Source: Fomitopsis serialis
Lineage: Eukaryota > Basidiomycota > Agaricomycetes > Polyporales > Fomitopsidaceae
DNA: 64,000 bases
Assembly: GCF_022376445.1 (NCBI RefSeq)
Contig: NW_025955174.1
Span: forward strand, 1 to 64,000
Reading direction: 5' to 3'
A program made the translations under genes and the position numbers. How positions within the stretch are numbered: position 1 is the stretch's first letter; every line of letters begins with the position of its first letter. Of the stretch, positions 9,848 through 20,727 are shown piece after piece. Below the pieces are notes generated by a model, which was given only the letters and a program-made list of their open reading frames with translations, did no database searches and was not told where the DNA came from.

Positions 9848-12800
9848 ATGTCCAACGCTCTCCTCAACATGGTTCCCGTTCTCGACGGCTCCAACTACGC
9901 CAAATGGTCGGAAGCCATGAAGTCCTACCTCCAGAGCCAGGAAGTCTGGTTCATGATCGGACAGACTCTCGGTGAGCGCCCGACGCTCGAGGAGGGCGGC
10001 AGGAACCGTCAGGAGGTCTTTGCGTGGACCCAGGCGGACGAGAAGGCGCAAGGCATGATACGCCTGCGCCTCAGTCCCTCGGTCGTTCAGATCGTCAAAG
10101 ACAACGACTCGGCGAAGGATCTCTGGGATATGCTGTCAACGATGTACAGCAAGCAGAACGCTGCCAACCTCTACGCGTCCTTCAGGACTGCGACGACAGT
10201 GCGCGTTCCTGCTGACCAGCACCCCGCTCCTTTCCTCGCCAAGATCATCGACGCTTGCGAGAAGCTCGAGGACAACGATCTCAAGCTCCCCGACGCGCTT
10301 CTGGCCATGATGGCCCTGAATGCTTTACCATCGCGGTACGACAACGTCGTGCAGGTCATGTTGCAAACAACGGATGTCAAGAAGCTCAAGATCTCGGATG
10401 TCCGGCACGCCGCCAACCTTGCCTTTGAGCAAGGCTCGGGCAAGAAGGCGTCTTCTTCGCACGACGCGAAGAAGATCTCGGCCGTCAAGCGAAAGCAAGG
10501 CGAGCCGAGCTTCCAGCAGCAGCAGCAGCGCCATGACGGCGGCAGCGGCAGCGGCGAGAAGGCCGACAAGGGCAAGGGCAAGCAGCGCGGTAAACGCAGC
10601 GGCAAGAAGACCCGTGCCCAGAAGGACGGCGGCGGCCACAGCAACGGCCACGACCACGCCCACATCGCCTCGCAGGCGTCTGTGGCTGGTCCCTCTACGT
10701 CCCACGTCGTGGACATCGCGCCTTCGGGCAGCAAAGTCCGCACCGTCGAAACGCGTGCGCCTGTGCAGAAGCGCCCCATGCGCAACTGCCAGCAATGGCT
10801 GCAACGCGCCCTCGAGTTGGCCGACAAAGTCGACGTGTCTCCTACGGTCGAGCGTCTCAAAACGCTCACTCAGGTTGTCGACAACTCCGCACAGATCGAG
10901 GACTACCTCTCTGATACGGAGTCGCGTGCATCCAAGCGCGCTCGTCTCTCTGACGACGACGACGACATGGCCGAGAGGATCGATGAGGTAAACACGGGTT
11001 ATAACTCGTACGACGACGGCACCTGGGCTGAAACCCAGGAACCCCTTAACTGGGGGTCGGACGACGAGGACGTCGGCGAGAACGTCGACGAGGACATCGC
11101 GATGGCCGCCGGTCTTGACCTGGACGAGGACGCTAGGTTAGCAACCTCATCTTCTATTCCCATGCGACCTACTAACAATGCGCTACACACAGCCGCATGT
11201 AGTAGAGTATCATCTAAGTCGCGTGTAATGAATGAATGTATCGGTAGTTCATTACACAAATATATACACTGTCGTCACGCACGAGAATTTGCTGCATGCT
11301 CCAAGTGTAAGGGAAAATGTAAGATTGAGGATGTCCTAGAGGGTGGCAATGAAGCCTACCCTGACGGAGACCCAACTTGGATGTTGGACTCTGGTGCTTC
11401 AATGCACTTTACCAACCGGATGAGTGACTTCGCTGAAGTTGAGGATCTCAGCGAACCCATCCTGGTGCAGACTGCGAATGGCACGGCCCGCTGCACAAAG
11501 CGCGGGACCGTCTTCATCAATTTCCTAGGTGGAGACGGTGAGATGATAACAACTCGTCTACATCCCGTCTATTATTTCCAAGGTCTGCATCAACGGTTGT
11601 TGTCCATGGGGACTTTCCTCAAAGAAGGCATGACTGTGCGCGGTGGTTCGCAGCACATCGACCTCTATGAGCCAGGATCGCGGGAACCACTATATGTGTT
11701 CAAACCGCTGAACCCAGGTGGCTCTATCTTTGGGATTTATGCTGCGTCTTCTGGGGAAGATGCGCAAAGTATCCACAATACGGTCTACACAGTAGACTAT
11801 GAAATTATGCACCGCCGTTTTGGGCATCCCTCAAAGGATGTTCTTCGGAAGGCTGAAAAACACACCGATGGTTTCCCTCTCAGGGTTGAGTTCCCTACGG
11901 AGGATCCTGTGTGCCCAGGATGTGCAGAAGGGAAAATGCCCAACAAGGCTTTCCCGCCATCCACAAAGCGAGCGACAGAGCCTTTCGAGCTCATTCACAG
12001 TGATGTGAAGTCGTTCCCGCTTGACTCCTACCATAAGTACAGGTACTACATACTGTACTATGACGACTACACGTCCCACGCCTGGACCGTGAATCTGCGC
12101 ACCAAAAGTGCTGCGATCTCGTCTACGCGTCAATTTCTCGCCACGGTTAAAACCCAATATGGCAAGAAAGTTAAAGGATGGATGTCGGATGCTGGGGGAG
12201 AATACAAGTCTGATGCGTTTGACAAGATGCTGAAAGACGAGGGCATCAAGATCTTGCAAAGCTCGCCGCACACTCCTCAGGAGAATGGCAGAGCTGAGCG
12301 ACTCAACAGGACGATAATGGACAAAGCTCAGGCTATGCGCCTTGAAGCGTGTCTACCTGAATCCTGGTGGGAATTTGCGGTAAACCACGCTGTCCATGTG
12401 TACAACAGGACACCATCTCGTCGCCTCAAATGGCTGACACCCTATGAGATGTTGAACGGCGAGGCTCCCGCCATTAGGCACCTACGAGTATTTGGGTGCG
12501 GCGCATACGTCTTTATCCCCAAGGACGTGCGCAAGAACACTCTGTCTAGAAAGTCAGAGTTAATGACATACCTCGGTGTCGCCCCCGGAGGTCACGGTGA
12601 CTTGTTCATGCGTGCACCAAATAATGTGCTCTACATGTCGTCACATGCGTTGTTCGACGAGAGTATGTTCCCAAAATGCCCCAGCATGAAGCGGCGGGGT
12701 AATACTAGGCTGCAAAGCGCGCCAAAACATGACCACAAAGCGGGTCACCAACCCACTTCTCAGGAGGATTCAGACGATGAGGACATCTCTCGTCCCTACC

Positions 12801-14821
12801 ACCTTCCAAAGGGAACGGACGATGAGCGTGACGATGCTCAGGAGCAGCCAAAGGCGCCCAGTCCAGTTCCGCCGCCACAACCTTCGGGAATTCCTGCGCC
12901 TCAAGGGCAGCGGAAATCAGGTCGTCAGCGGAAGCATGTAACTCGCCCAGGGAACGTCTACGGAGAAAATCGCAATCCCGTAGACCAGTACAAAGAGATT
13001 GAAAAGAAGGGGCAGTGGAAAAAGATTGTCGGAGAAGGGTCGGGTAGCACCCGCCCTAACCCTCAATCAGGGTCGCAGCAACAGGTTCCCGGACCTAGCG
13101 CACCAGAACCACAGCCAGACCAACCTTCTGGATCTGCCTCGGGCTCAGACGAAGAAGTCGAGGAGTTACTCATGGCACGACTATGCCGGGAAGGGGGAGT
13201 AGGAATGGTCAACATGCTGCTTTCATGCGCAATACCATCTGTTGAACATGATTCTCCAGCGTCCAATCCACGTGAATGGACATACCGCGATATTCTCAAG
13301 CTACCCAAAGAGGAGCAAGAGAAGTGGAGACTAGCATGTCGCGAGGAGTTAGAGGCCCTACGCAAGCGCAACGTCTATGAGTTGGTAGACCGTCCTAAGG
13401 GACGTAGGGTTACCAAAAACCGCTGGGTCTTCGACGTCAAAACTGACGGTCATAAAAAGGCTAGACTAGTCGCAAAAGGCTACTCCCAGATTGAAGGCCT
13501 TGACTATGATCAGGTCTTCTCTCCCGTCGTACGCTTTGAGACCGTGCGCCTAATACTCGCGCTAGCTGCGCTCGAGGGCATGCACATCTCCGGACTCGAT
13601 GTCCGTAATGCGTACCTCTATGGTAAACTCGACGAGGAGATTTACATGGAGCAGCCTGACGGCTTTAAAGTCCCAGGCCAAGAGCACAGAGTCCTCCGGC
13701 TACTGCGTGCTCTCTATGGACTTAAACAGGCAGGGCTTGCGTGGTGGCGCACCCTCAATGAGTCCCTCAAGGAACTTGGCTGTGTACGCCTTGTATCCGA
13801 TGCCGGAATCTTCATCTACAAGACAAAAGATGGGAGGTTCGTCCTCATCATCGTCTATGTGGATGATGCCCTTTTCTGCGGAAAAGACAAGGCCCTAGTG
13901 GCCGCTCTTAAGAACCGCTTCATGAAGAAGTGGGAGTGTCGCGATCTTGGCGACGTCAAGGAGTTCCTGCGAATGAGCATTACTCGGACAGGCGACGAGA
14001 TTCATCTCGACCAAACTGCCTACCTTGAGAAGGTGCTTGAGCGCTGTGGCATGCAGAATGCTAAATCTGCGCCTACTCCACTCCCTGCGGGCTACAAACC
14101 TGAGCCTTACACCGGCACGGTTGACCCTGCACTTCGAAGTCGGTATCAGACTGTCATTGGCTCCTTGCTATATATCATGCTTGGAACTCGCCCTGACATC
14201 TGTTTCGCCGTGACAAAACTCGCGCAACATGCTGCGAACCCGTCACACTGGCAGGACCACTTGGATAAAGCGCTGTATATCTGCCGCTATCTAATTGGAA
14301 CCAAGTCCTATGCGCTTGTATACAGCGGCAAAACTGGACAAGGTGTTTCGGCGTGCACAGACTCCGACTGGGCTAACGACCCAGAAATGCGGAGGTCTCA
14401 GAGTGGCTACTTTATGAAGTTAGCTGGTGGAGTGTTCAGTTGGCTGTCTCGACGGCAAAAGACGGTAGCACTGTCTTCAACTGAGGCTGAATACATGTCG
14501 CTCAGCGACTGCAGCCGCCAAGTCGTATGGATTAAGATGCTCCTCACGGAGATTGGATATCCACTTGGCCCACTACCTATCTGCTCGGATAATCAGGGAG
14601 CGATATTCATCGGCTCCAACCCTGTAACTGAGAGGCGGTCGAAACACATCGACATACGCTATCATTATATCAGGGAGCTAATTGAAGAACGACAGGTCGA
14701 AGTCTTCTTCATTGGCACTGACGATAATCCGGCAGACCTCTTCACCAAGAACTTGGGCCGTGTCAAGTTCCAAAAGTTCAGAGGCATGCTCGGACTTCGA
14801 TTCTACGATGAAGAGTCCTAG
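9848..14821 (+). CDS. Copia Gag-Pol polyprotein
   Basis: A single 1,657-codon frame. Residues 1-220 are a Gag (UBN2-type) region starting with LDGSNYAKWSEAMKSYL, followed by a low-complexity K/S/G-rich linker. The protease active site (WMLDSGASMHFT) lies at about 511-522. The GAG pre-integrase motif (HRRFGHPS) is near 655. The integrase core has D near 718 (LIHSDVKSF), D near 780 (WMSDAGGEY) and E near 814 (QENGRAERLN). Reverse transcriptase spans about 1,180-1,400, with NRWVFDVKTDG, GLDVRNAYLYG and the catalytic YVDDALF near 1,338. RNase H spans about 1,490-1,620 with TDSDWAN and SSTEAEYM. I see no canonical CCHC zinc knuckle; a C/H-rich stretch near 475-495 (CRHAREFAACSKCKGKC) may replace it. 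There are no stops or frameshifts, so the element may still be active. Confidence 0.95.
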   Translation: MSNALLNMVPVLDGSNYAKWSEAMKSYLQSQEVWFMIGQTLGERPTLEEGGRNRQEVFAWTQADEKAQGMIRLRLSPSVVQIVKDNDSAKDLWDMLSTMYSKQNAANLYASFRTATTVRVPADQHPAPFLAKIIDACEKLEDNDLKLPDALLAMMALNALPSRYDNVVQVMLQTTDVKKLKISDVRHAANLAFEQGSGKKASSSHDAKKISAVKRKQGEPSFQQQQQRHDGGSGSGEKADKGKGKQRGKRSGKKTRAQKDGGGHSNGHDHAHIASQASVAGPSTSHVVDIAPSGSKVRTVETRAPVQKRPMRNCQQWLQRALELADKVDVSPTVERLKTLTQVVDNSAQIEDYLSDTESRASKRARLSDDDDDMAERIDEVNTGYNSYDDGTWAETQEPLNWGSDDEDVGENVDEDIAMAAGLDLDEDARLATSSSIPMRPTNNALHTAACSRVSSKSRVMNECIGSSLHKYIHCRHAREFAACSKCKGKCKIEDVLEGGNEAYPDGDPTWMLDSGASMHFTNRMSDFAEVEDLSEPILVQTANGTARCTKRGTVFINFLGGDGEMITTRLHPVYYFQGLHQRLLSMGTFLKEGMTVRGGSQHIDLYEPGSREPLYVFKPLNPGGSIFGIYAASSGEDAQSIHNTVYTVDYEIMHRRFGHPSKDVLRKAEKHTDGFPLRVEFPTEDPVCPGCAEGKMPNKAFPPSTKRATEPFELIHSDVKSFPLDSYHKYRYYILYYDDYTSHAWTVNLRTKSAAISSTRQFLATVKTQYGKKVKGWMSDAGGEYKSDAFDKMLKDEGIKILQSSPHTPQENGRAERLNRTIMDKAQAMRLEACLPESWWEFAVNHAVHVYNRTPSRRLKWLTPYEMLNGEAPAIRHLRVFGCGAYVFIPKDVRKNTLSRKSELMTYLGVAPGGHGDLFMRAPNNVLYMSSHALFDESMFPKCPSMKRRGNTRLQSAPKHDHKAGHQPTSQEDSDDEDISRPYHLPKGTDDERDDAQEQPKAPSPVPPPQPSGIPAPQGQRKSGRQRKHVTRPGNVYGENRNPVDQYKEIEKKGQWKKIVGEGSGSTRPNPQSGSQQQVPGPSAPEPQPDQPSGSASGSDEEVEELLMARLCREGGVGMVNMLLSCAIPSVEHDSPASNPREWTYRDILKLPKEEQEKWRLACREELEALRKRNVYELVDRPKGRRVTKNRWVFDVKTDGHKKARLVAKGYSQIEGLDYDQVFSPVVRFETVRLILALAALEGMHISGLDVRNAYLYGKLDEEIYMEQPDGFKVPGQEHRVLRLLRALYGLKQAGLAWWRTLNESLKELGCVRLVSDAGIFIYKTKDGRFVLIIVYVDDALFCGKDKALVAALKNRFMKKWECRDLGDVKEFLRMSITRTGDEIHLDQTAYLEKVLERCGMQNAKSAPTPLPAGYKPEPYTGTVDPALRSRYQTVIGSLLYIMLGTRPDICFAVTKLAQHAANPSHWQDHLDKALYICRYLIGTKSYALVYSGKTGQGVSACTDSDWANDPEMRRSQSGYFMKLAGGVFSWLSRRQKTVALSSTEAEYMSLSDCSRQVVWIKMLLTEIGYPLGPLPICSDNQGAIFIGSNPVTERRSKHIDIRYHYIRELIEERQVEVFFIGTDDNPADLFTKNLGRVKFQKFRGMLGLRFYDEES

Positions 14822-14883
14822 AGTAACCACGGACGGCAGCCCATGGCGCCAGGATATGCTTCGTATGTCAGGGACGTACTTAG

Positions 14884-14893
14884 CAAGGGGGAG
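14884..14893 (+). promoter_or_regulatory. Polypurine tract of the copia element
   Basis: CAAGGGGGAG directly before the 3' LTR; the expected plus-strand primer. Confidence 0.8.
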
Positions 14894-15171
14894 TGTTGAA
14901 CCATATAGGCACCCACCGGGCCGCCGGGTTCCACGGGCCGGATCGCACTGCACGTGCTAGATCCGCACTTACCGCATAGAGCAAGTCATGCATGGGAATA
15001 GACTATACAGTAGTATTAGTCAGCGTCTCAGAGATGTATATAAGGCCCACCAGTAGCGTAGCTCTCTCTTTAGTTCCTTCACCACGAAGTAACTTGTGTG
15101 CCTCAAGTATCCAACCTTCAAGCAGGTAAGTTAGAGCGCGGTCCACTACGTGTGACCAAGTCTGCTCAACA
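14894..15171 (+). repeat. 3' LTR of the copia element
   Basis: 278 bp, same ends as the 5' LTR. It is followed by the target duplication CAAAG at 15,172-15,176. Confidence 0.95.
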
Positions 15172-16720
15172 CAAAGTCTTTCTCGGAGAACAACATCCGG
15201 CGACAGCAGCAATCACTGTGCCCCTTCGTGCACTTGAAGCCCTCACACTGGGCCTTGAGCTTCCGGATCGAAGCTTCCTTGCCTGGATAGCGCTCGATAA
15301 GAATCTGGGCCATGCCCTTGAACTTCCCTGCGAGATCGGGGTGCTGAGGATAGACGTCGGGATAGTATAGGCTCTGCGATGTCCCATCTTGGAACATCAC
15401 GTCACTCATCTTCATGCACTGCTTCAGCGGCTTTCCGTTCGGGCCATATACAAGGTTGCCGTTTTGATCATTGACCTTGACATCGACACCGAACCTCTCG
15501 TTGCCCGCTCGTGCAGGGCTCGGGCCCTTGGGCATCCTCCGTGCCGAGATCGCATCGTCTGCTCGCTTGAGATGTGTCGAGGCATTGTCCAGGACGAAGA
15601 GGTGGTCTTCATCAGGATACAGCTTCCGAGCGAGATCCATCGCCTTGCCTAACTGCTCCGTGATCTCCTTGCTTGTGAAATACCCATCTCGTTCCTTCCC
15701 TGCTCGAAAGTAGACATGCGCAGAATTGGCTGCGTCATCTGAGCCGAGAAACCCATGGTCTGCAGACACGAAGTCCACGACCATCAATGAGACACCCTCT
15801 CCCTTGGGCTGCGGAGTTGCCTTCTCGTCCTTGTGGACCCAATAGGTATGTCGGCGATCGTGGAACCATATGACAAGGTGCCGATGCATAGGACGTGGAC
15901 CTGCATACGGGATCTCGGTCCCATCATCATTACACACCCGAAGGCAATCATCAATGTCCGAAAGCGCGGGGAGGAAGACATCTTTCCGGTAAGTGACAAC
16001 ATCCTCGCGTTCATGGCCATCGATATATTGACCCTTTGGTCCGACCCCCCAGCGGTAATCCATCCGATCCATCCATCGTTGCGCAGTTGCCACCGACGGA
16101 GCCCAGCCATCGAGGTCGTACTTGTCCTGGATCTCAGGTGACTGGAAGAAATGGACAATGTCCATTGCTTTCCGATGTTTTCCGACCCCCTGGAGGTGCA
16201 GGTGAGTTTCAGCTGCCAGTTCATCGTCATCCATGATTGACACATTCCATGTGCCATACGAGTTGTACGGCAGGTCTGTGCGATCGGTGATGAATGCACG
16301 GCAGTATCCCCGAATCGTCTCCGCTGTCGTGCGACCCTGATCAAATGCGTGTGCTGCATCAAGGGATGCTTTCTGCCAGGTATGTCGGTCGATATCGCGG
16401 GTGTAATGCCACAACATGTTCTTCATCATCTCGAGCCTTCTCCGCAGCAAATCATCGCCCGAGAATGCTTTGTGGCCTTTCCCACTCGCACGCCATGGCC
16501 GAAGTAAGTTGCTGATATCCTCTAGGGCTGCTTTGGCGTCGTGGATGCTCGGAGCAGGGACATATGGGTGACTCGGGTGAGAGGTCTTTGCTTCCGAGTC
16601 ATTGCTCACTGGTTGACTAGCACTGGCAGCTTCTTCGTCTTCCGGGACATCCTCATCAGGAAAACCCTCTTTCCGTAATTCGTGGTAATGTTCTAAAATT
16701 GTCGATAATACACGGAACAC
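15172..16720 (-). pseudogene. DDE transposase, 5' part (split by copia insertion)
   Basis: Encodes about 516 residues before the copia element. An acidic, serine-rich N-terminus is followed by a helical region (LRRRLEMMKNMLWHYTRDID), a probable DNA-binding part (SVATAQRWMDRMDYRWGVGP) and a DDE endonuclease core. The first acidic residue is in HLVIWFHDRRHTYWVHKDE and the second in LFVLDNASTHLKRADDA; the third lies in the 3' piece at 9,026-9,275. A cysteine cluster (CEGFKCTKGHSDCCCRRML) sits just before the break. This layout fits an abundant Tc1/mariner-like family in mushroom genomes. The copia insertion separates the second and third catalytic residues, so this copy is dead although its own frame is intact, implying recent inactivation. 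Confidence 0.85.
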
Positions 16721-16980
16721 GGCAGAACACTCAATAATACTTTGCCATTATGAATCCAATGCATCACACCTCTCGTATTCGCGAGTATTATTCCGAAGTC
16801 AGTACTTGTTTCTCGCATGTGCAATAATTTGCATATATTCGTATCACTGGGTACATATTGTCTATAAAATCGTGGACTGCATAGTATTAAGCCCAAGGGT
16901 CTAGACTACATCATTACAAGTTAGTACTACAGGAGTCATTCATCTGTGGCCAAGCACAGGTATACCTATGCGTATCCTAG
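16721..16980 (-). other. Region upstream of the transposase frame
   Basis: No separate gene. The frame stays open on the minus strand up to about 16,896 in a different phase (DFGIILANTRGVMHWIHNG), so the transposase may have an upstream exon here. Confidence 0.3.
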
Positions 16981-16984
16981 GCTC

Positions 16985-17370
16985 GACCCGTGCACATACC
17001 CACCCGGGTACAAATCCACCACAGCAGATACAAGGTCCACATAGGCAATTGAGACGGCGAGCGAGCGGGACAGCAGGCAGGCAGAATGGCGGGTAAGCGG
17101 AATGGTGGGTAAGCAAGACGGCGAGGGAAATAACAGGTGAGAGGAAGACAAGTGTGAGGGACGATGGGTATAACGAGATGGTGGGCGAGCAGGACAGCGG
17201 CGAGGGGAGCGACAGGGAGTTTGACAACAGATGAGGGGGGCGGCGAGCGCGGGAAACGGCGGGCGAGTGGAATAGCGGATGGGCGAGCTGGACAGAGGGC
17301 GAAGGCGAGAACGGGTGACCGAGTCAGCACGCGAGCGAGCGAATTAGCAGACAAACCAGTAAGATGACGT
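16985..17370. repeat. GC-rich degenerate period-4 tract
   Basis: Purine-rich plus strand built of four-base words such as GAGC, GGGC, GGAC and GGCG with continual variation (for example GGCGAGCGGGACAGCAGGCA). Open frames inside it are by-products of composition. Similar tracts lie at 18,180-18,625, 20,420-20,530, 21,420-21,665, 21,950-22,260, 23,230-23,470 and 35,420-35,860. Confidence 0.7.
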
Positions 17371-18179
17371 CGTGGCGTGCCCTTCCTCAGCAAGCCTACA
17401 CGCGCTGATGCTCGGCGGGCTTTTGCACGCCGCACTGAGTGCCTGGCAGGCTGTTGCTCATCGCGGTCCTGCTCGATGGGCTGTGTTGTATCAGGCTTGG
17501 GCACATCGTACTGGTGTGCAGCGAGCTGGCCGATGTCGTATCAGTGCGCGCCGTATCCGTATGCACTTGTGCTCGTTGGGCAAACGTGCGCCGGGGCCGT
17601 CTCTGTTGTGTTCGACTCCATCCACTTGTCCTTGATGGGCATTCTCGGAGTCGAGGTAAACAGCGGTGTACTCACCTGACTCGCTGGCCCTGCTGGCCGC
17701 AACCCGCATTCCTCGCTGCACGTCAGCCCTTCGCGAGCGTCCAGCGACGCTCTTGGCGTGTCGCTGGGGCTCGTTACGGTCGCGTACAGCGCGATCTAGA
17801 GCCGCGTGGTGGTCCGATGCACACGCCGTCTCTTGCAGACGGGTCCACAGGTCCGTACTGGAGGTCGGCGGTGGGCAACCTGAAGTGAGAGCGAAGCAGA
17901 CAGGGAGGAGCGGGCTGACTGTGAAGGCGGACTGTGAGACTGGAGAGTCAAAGTCCAGCGAGCGCGCGTGACGTGTCGTGGCTGAGGCGCTTAGCACTTC
18001 TCGCGACTTGCCCGCAACCTCCACGTCCGCATCGACTCAACTTCAACGCTGCGCTCAACGTCAACGATGCGCAGTAGCGTTAAGCCACACACGAAACACG
18101 ACGGAGAAGCAATGGCAACACGGTGTTGGGGGAGGCGGGCCCTGGCAGGGTTAGTACAGGTGAGTCGTTCGCCCACTTG
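17371..18179. other. GC-rich non-coding region
   Basis: Several open frames of 60-180 codons occur on both strands at once, with no family motif and R/S/A-rich products. I treat them as composition artefacts and see no gene. Confidence 0.45.
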
Positions 18180-18625
18180 CGCACACGAGCATATGCTCGC
18201 CCGCCCTTCTCGCCCGCACAAGTCGCCTCCCCCCGTCTGTCCTTCTTCCCATCGACCCGGCCGTCATCCCCGAAGAAGCTCTCGCTGGCCAGGCCGTCTA
18301 AGGTGCCATCGAGGAGGCATGAGAAGGCCCGTGCGCGGCTCCTCGGACCCATCCCGCTCAGTGGACGCATGACGCGTTCAGCTGCGTTCCGCCCGTCTTC
18401 TCGCCCGCCTGTCTTCTCACTAGCTCGCTCGCCCACCTGCTCTTGTCTGTTTGCCATCGTCTTCGCCGTCTTGCTCACCGGCACACTCACTCTCCTGCCA
18501 GCTCACTCGCTAGTTCACCCGCCTGCTCGCCTGCCCACTCTCGCCCGTCTACCCGCTCTTGTCTACCCGCCCGCCCGCTCGCCTGCCCGTCCACCTGCCA
18601 GCGCGCCCTGAGACCCTCTCGCCCA
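18180..18625. repeat. GC-rich degenerate period-4 tract, pyrimidine-rich strand
   Basis: Same word structure as at 16,985-17,370 but on the other strand (CGCCC, GCTCGC and CCTGCC words). It continues up to the first exons of the DUF6534 gene. Confidence 0.7.
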
Positions 18626-18699
18626 CTGCGTCGCATCCCGCCGACGTCATCTGCAAGTGCTCTGCTACGAGATGGACGCATCTCCCGCATACCTCTCCC

Positions 18700-19464
18700 G
18701 CCTGCCGCCAATCAGTATTCCCATTGCTGCAGCCTGCAGTTTGAGTCCTACACCGACCTAATCGAATCAGGTACGCGTCGCACAGTTAAGAGTGCTCACC
18801 CAGTGTCCGGACAGTGGGTCACGTACCTCCCCCTCGGCGTGGCAACCCTCATTGACACGATCATCGCGCTCTCGCTGTCTCCGTTGGTGTGTTGCAACAG
18901 CATAGACTCAACCATCACTGTGTTGATGCTCTACACGCAGAACACGGGCGTGATCACGAGGTACAGCACCCCTCCTTTGACAATCCGGAGTGTCCTGCTG
19001 AACGTCGAACCCCTGCACAGTCTATGCTCGCTGACAGCGATCATTGCGGTGCGTTATCTCTAAACACGTATGTACCCACCTCTGACTCCGCCTTCTACCG
19101 CAGATGACCACGCTGCCTACGACGTTCGCGGCCATCAGCGTCGAGTTCATGCTCACTAAGCGTGCGTCCGCCTTCCCTCCCAAAACTATCCCAACCCTAA
19201 TCCTCCCCACAGTCTACATCAACTCCTTCCTTGCGATGTAAGTCTCCCCCTCCCTGATGTGCTCATGACCACTAACTCCGCGTCCCCAGGTTCAACGTGC
19301 GGAACAAGCTCCGCATCCGAAGCTCCATCGTTGACACGAAAGACGCCCTCGGCCGCCCATACCCACTCGCCTCCGAGTCCACGCTACCACCTGCCGCTCT
19401 CCTACCCAGTCGTACGGGTCAAGCTCGGGAGTTCCACGCAGACAAGGTTCGCAAGGTTGAATAG
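18700..19464 (+). CDS. DUF6534-type multipass membrane protein (3' part)
   Basis: C-terminal half of the fungal DUF6534 family of predicted membrane proteins; the function is unknown. Spliced exons give ATLIDTIIALSLSP (a membrane helix, 18,840-18,880), STITVLMLYTQNTGVITR (ends near 18,960), SLTAIIAV, MTTLPTTFAAISVEFMLTK (19,101-19,158), VYINSFLAM (19,213-19,238) and FNVRNKLRIRSSIVDTK (from 19,290), ending at TAG 19,462-19,464. The order D-x(2)-I..L helix, TLMLYTxNTG, then YxNSFLAxxNxR is the family signature. Introns have standard GT-AG ends. The first four helices are not identified: upstream sequence (QFESYTDLIES near 18,738) may be one more exon, then the repeat tract begins. It is probably 5'-truncated. 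Confidence 0.65.
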
Positions 19465-20419
19465 ATCAGGTGTTGGCTGAAGCACTGAGTGCTACATGAT
19501 GCATAGGTGTTGATGACGAGTAGTGGACAAGTAATATATGTATATGTTAGACGTAGTACTTGCCTACGAGTTGTACCCACTGTAATGTCTTGGATTGCCG
19601 ACAAATGATACATATAATGTTTCCTCATACCTATTTCTGTGTGCAGACTGTGTTATGAACTCCAAGAATAAAAGGAATGATCCATATAATGATGGGGAAG
19701 TGTGGCTGTATTCGGCATGAATATCGTGTTATTCGCAAGTCGACCTCCGGACCATAGCGAATAAAGCACTACTGCAGCGAACGTACGAATGGCTACAATT
19801 ACTCGTTCTTCGCCGTAATAATACGATATTCATTGTTATTCTTCAAGGAGGGTTTTCCTGATGCTCAACCTCGACAGCATGGTTCTCACACATACCATCA
19901 CCTGCAGACCCCTCTCCATCACTGCCTACACCCATGTCAATGTTGTGGGCCTCGGACACACGTTCCTCGGATGGTTCGGGTGAATCTGTGGCTTTCGAAC
20001 CACTCGCCACCTCAGATTCGCCCCACATCAGGAAAAACACTTTAGTTGTCCAACTGATTGGCAGGTTTCCAAACCTGCCCCAACCTGGTCGAACAGGTTG
20101 CAGAGCAGTTGGAGGGCACTTTGAAAGCGTTACAGTCGCTCTCAGTCGCTCTTTTCCGTTGATGTCTACTCGTCAACCAGTGCACTTACTTTGAATCCAG
20201 TTATGAGAGCACTTTAATCCGAGGCAATCAATTCCATGTTATGACCATGATAATATACTATTGCAGGTCATGGATGTCACACCACGGATGCAACAAGGAG
20301 ACAGGATGATATTAGCAGCCTGTACACGAGCTCTATTTAGTATACAAGTATACAACTCAGACAGGGGCCACTGGCATGAGAGGGGCTGGCAGAAACAACG
20401 TATTTGTATGTGGCTAATT
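19465..20419. other. Intergenic region with a transposase N-terminal relic
   Basis: No intact gene. At 19,840-19,870 the plus strand reads FFKEGFPDAQPRQ, which resembles ELRKEGFPDEDVPED at the start of the DDE transposase (about 16,640-16,680, minus strand). The flanking bases also share CATCAGGAAAACCCTC in inverted orientation. I read it as a short relic of the same transposon family. Confidence 0.35.
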
Positions 20420-20530
20420 GTCCTCGGTCGGCAAGCAGGTGAACGAGCGAGTCAATGAATAGGTAGGTAAACGAATGGGTGGTACAGTGGGAGGGCGAGC
20501 GAACGAACGAGCATCACGCCAGCGTGAGCA
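20420..20530. repeat. Short period-4 GC-rich tract
   Basis: Runs such as GGCGAGCGAACGAACGAGCA with four-base periodicity, the same class as the tract at 16,985. Confidence 0.55.
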
Positions 20531-20727
20531 GGGGAAGGCGATGCTAGGATGCGGGAAAGTGATGCACCCACGATCGTGTATGTTCTTGCCACGGCTGGTA
20601 CGGCCTGCAAGATACACGTACATCTCGGCACTCAATGGGATCCGGAGTGACATGACGCACGTGAGGGTAGTCGACACCGCGCGCAGACACGTCCGAGGTG
20701 ACGAGGACCGTGGACGTGCTTGCGACC

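Larger units (their letters stand above)
9276..15171 (+). mobile_element. Complete Ty1/copia LTR retrotransposon
   Basis: A 5.9-kb element bounded by 278-bp LTRs that start TGTTGAACC and end CTCAACA. A perfect 5-bp target duplication, CAAAG, lies at 9,271-9,275 and 15,172-15,176. The LTRs differ at three positions by hand alignment (about 99% identical), which means a recent insertion. It has one uninterrupted gag-pol frame, a primer-binding site right after the 5' LTR and a purine tract right before the 3' LTR. It is inserted in antisense orientation into a DDE transposase coding exon. Confidence 0.97.

Noticed and set aside
10171..10869. 232-codon minus-strand frame inside the copia gag region
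   Set aside because: It is an antisense shadow of the gag linker; the plus frame has all retroelement motifs.
17439..18611. Long open frames (up to 177 codons) on both strands
   Set aside because: They overlap each other in several frames, are R/P/S/A-rich and follow the period-4 composition; there is no family motif.
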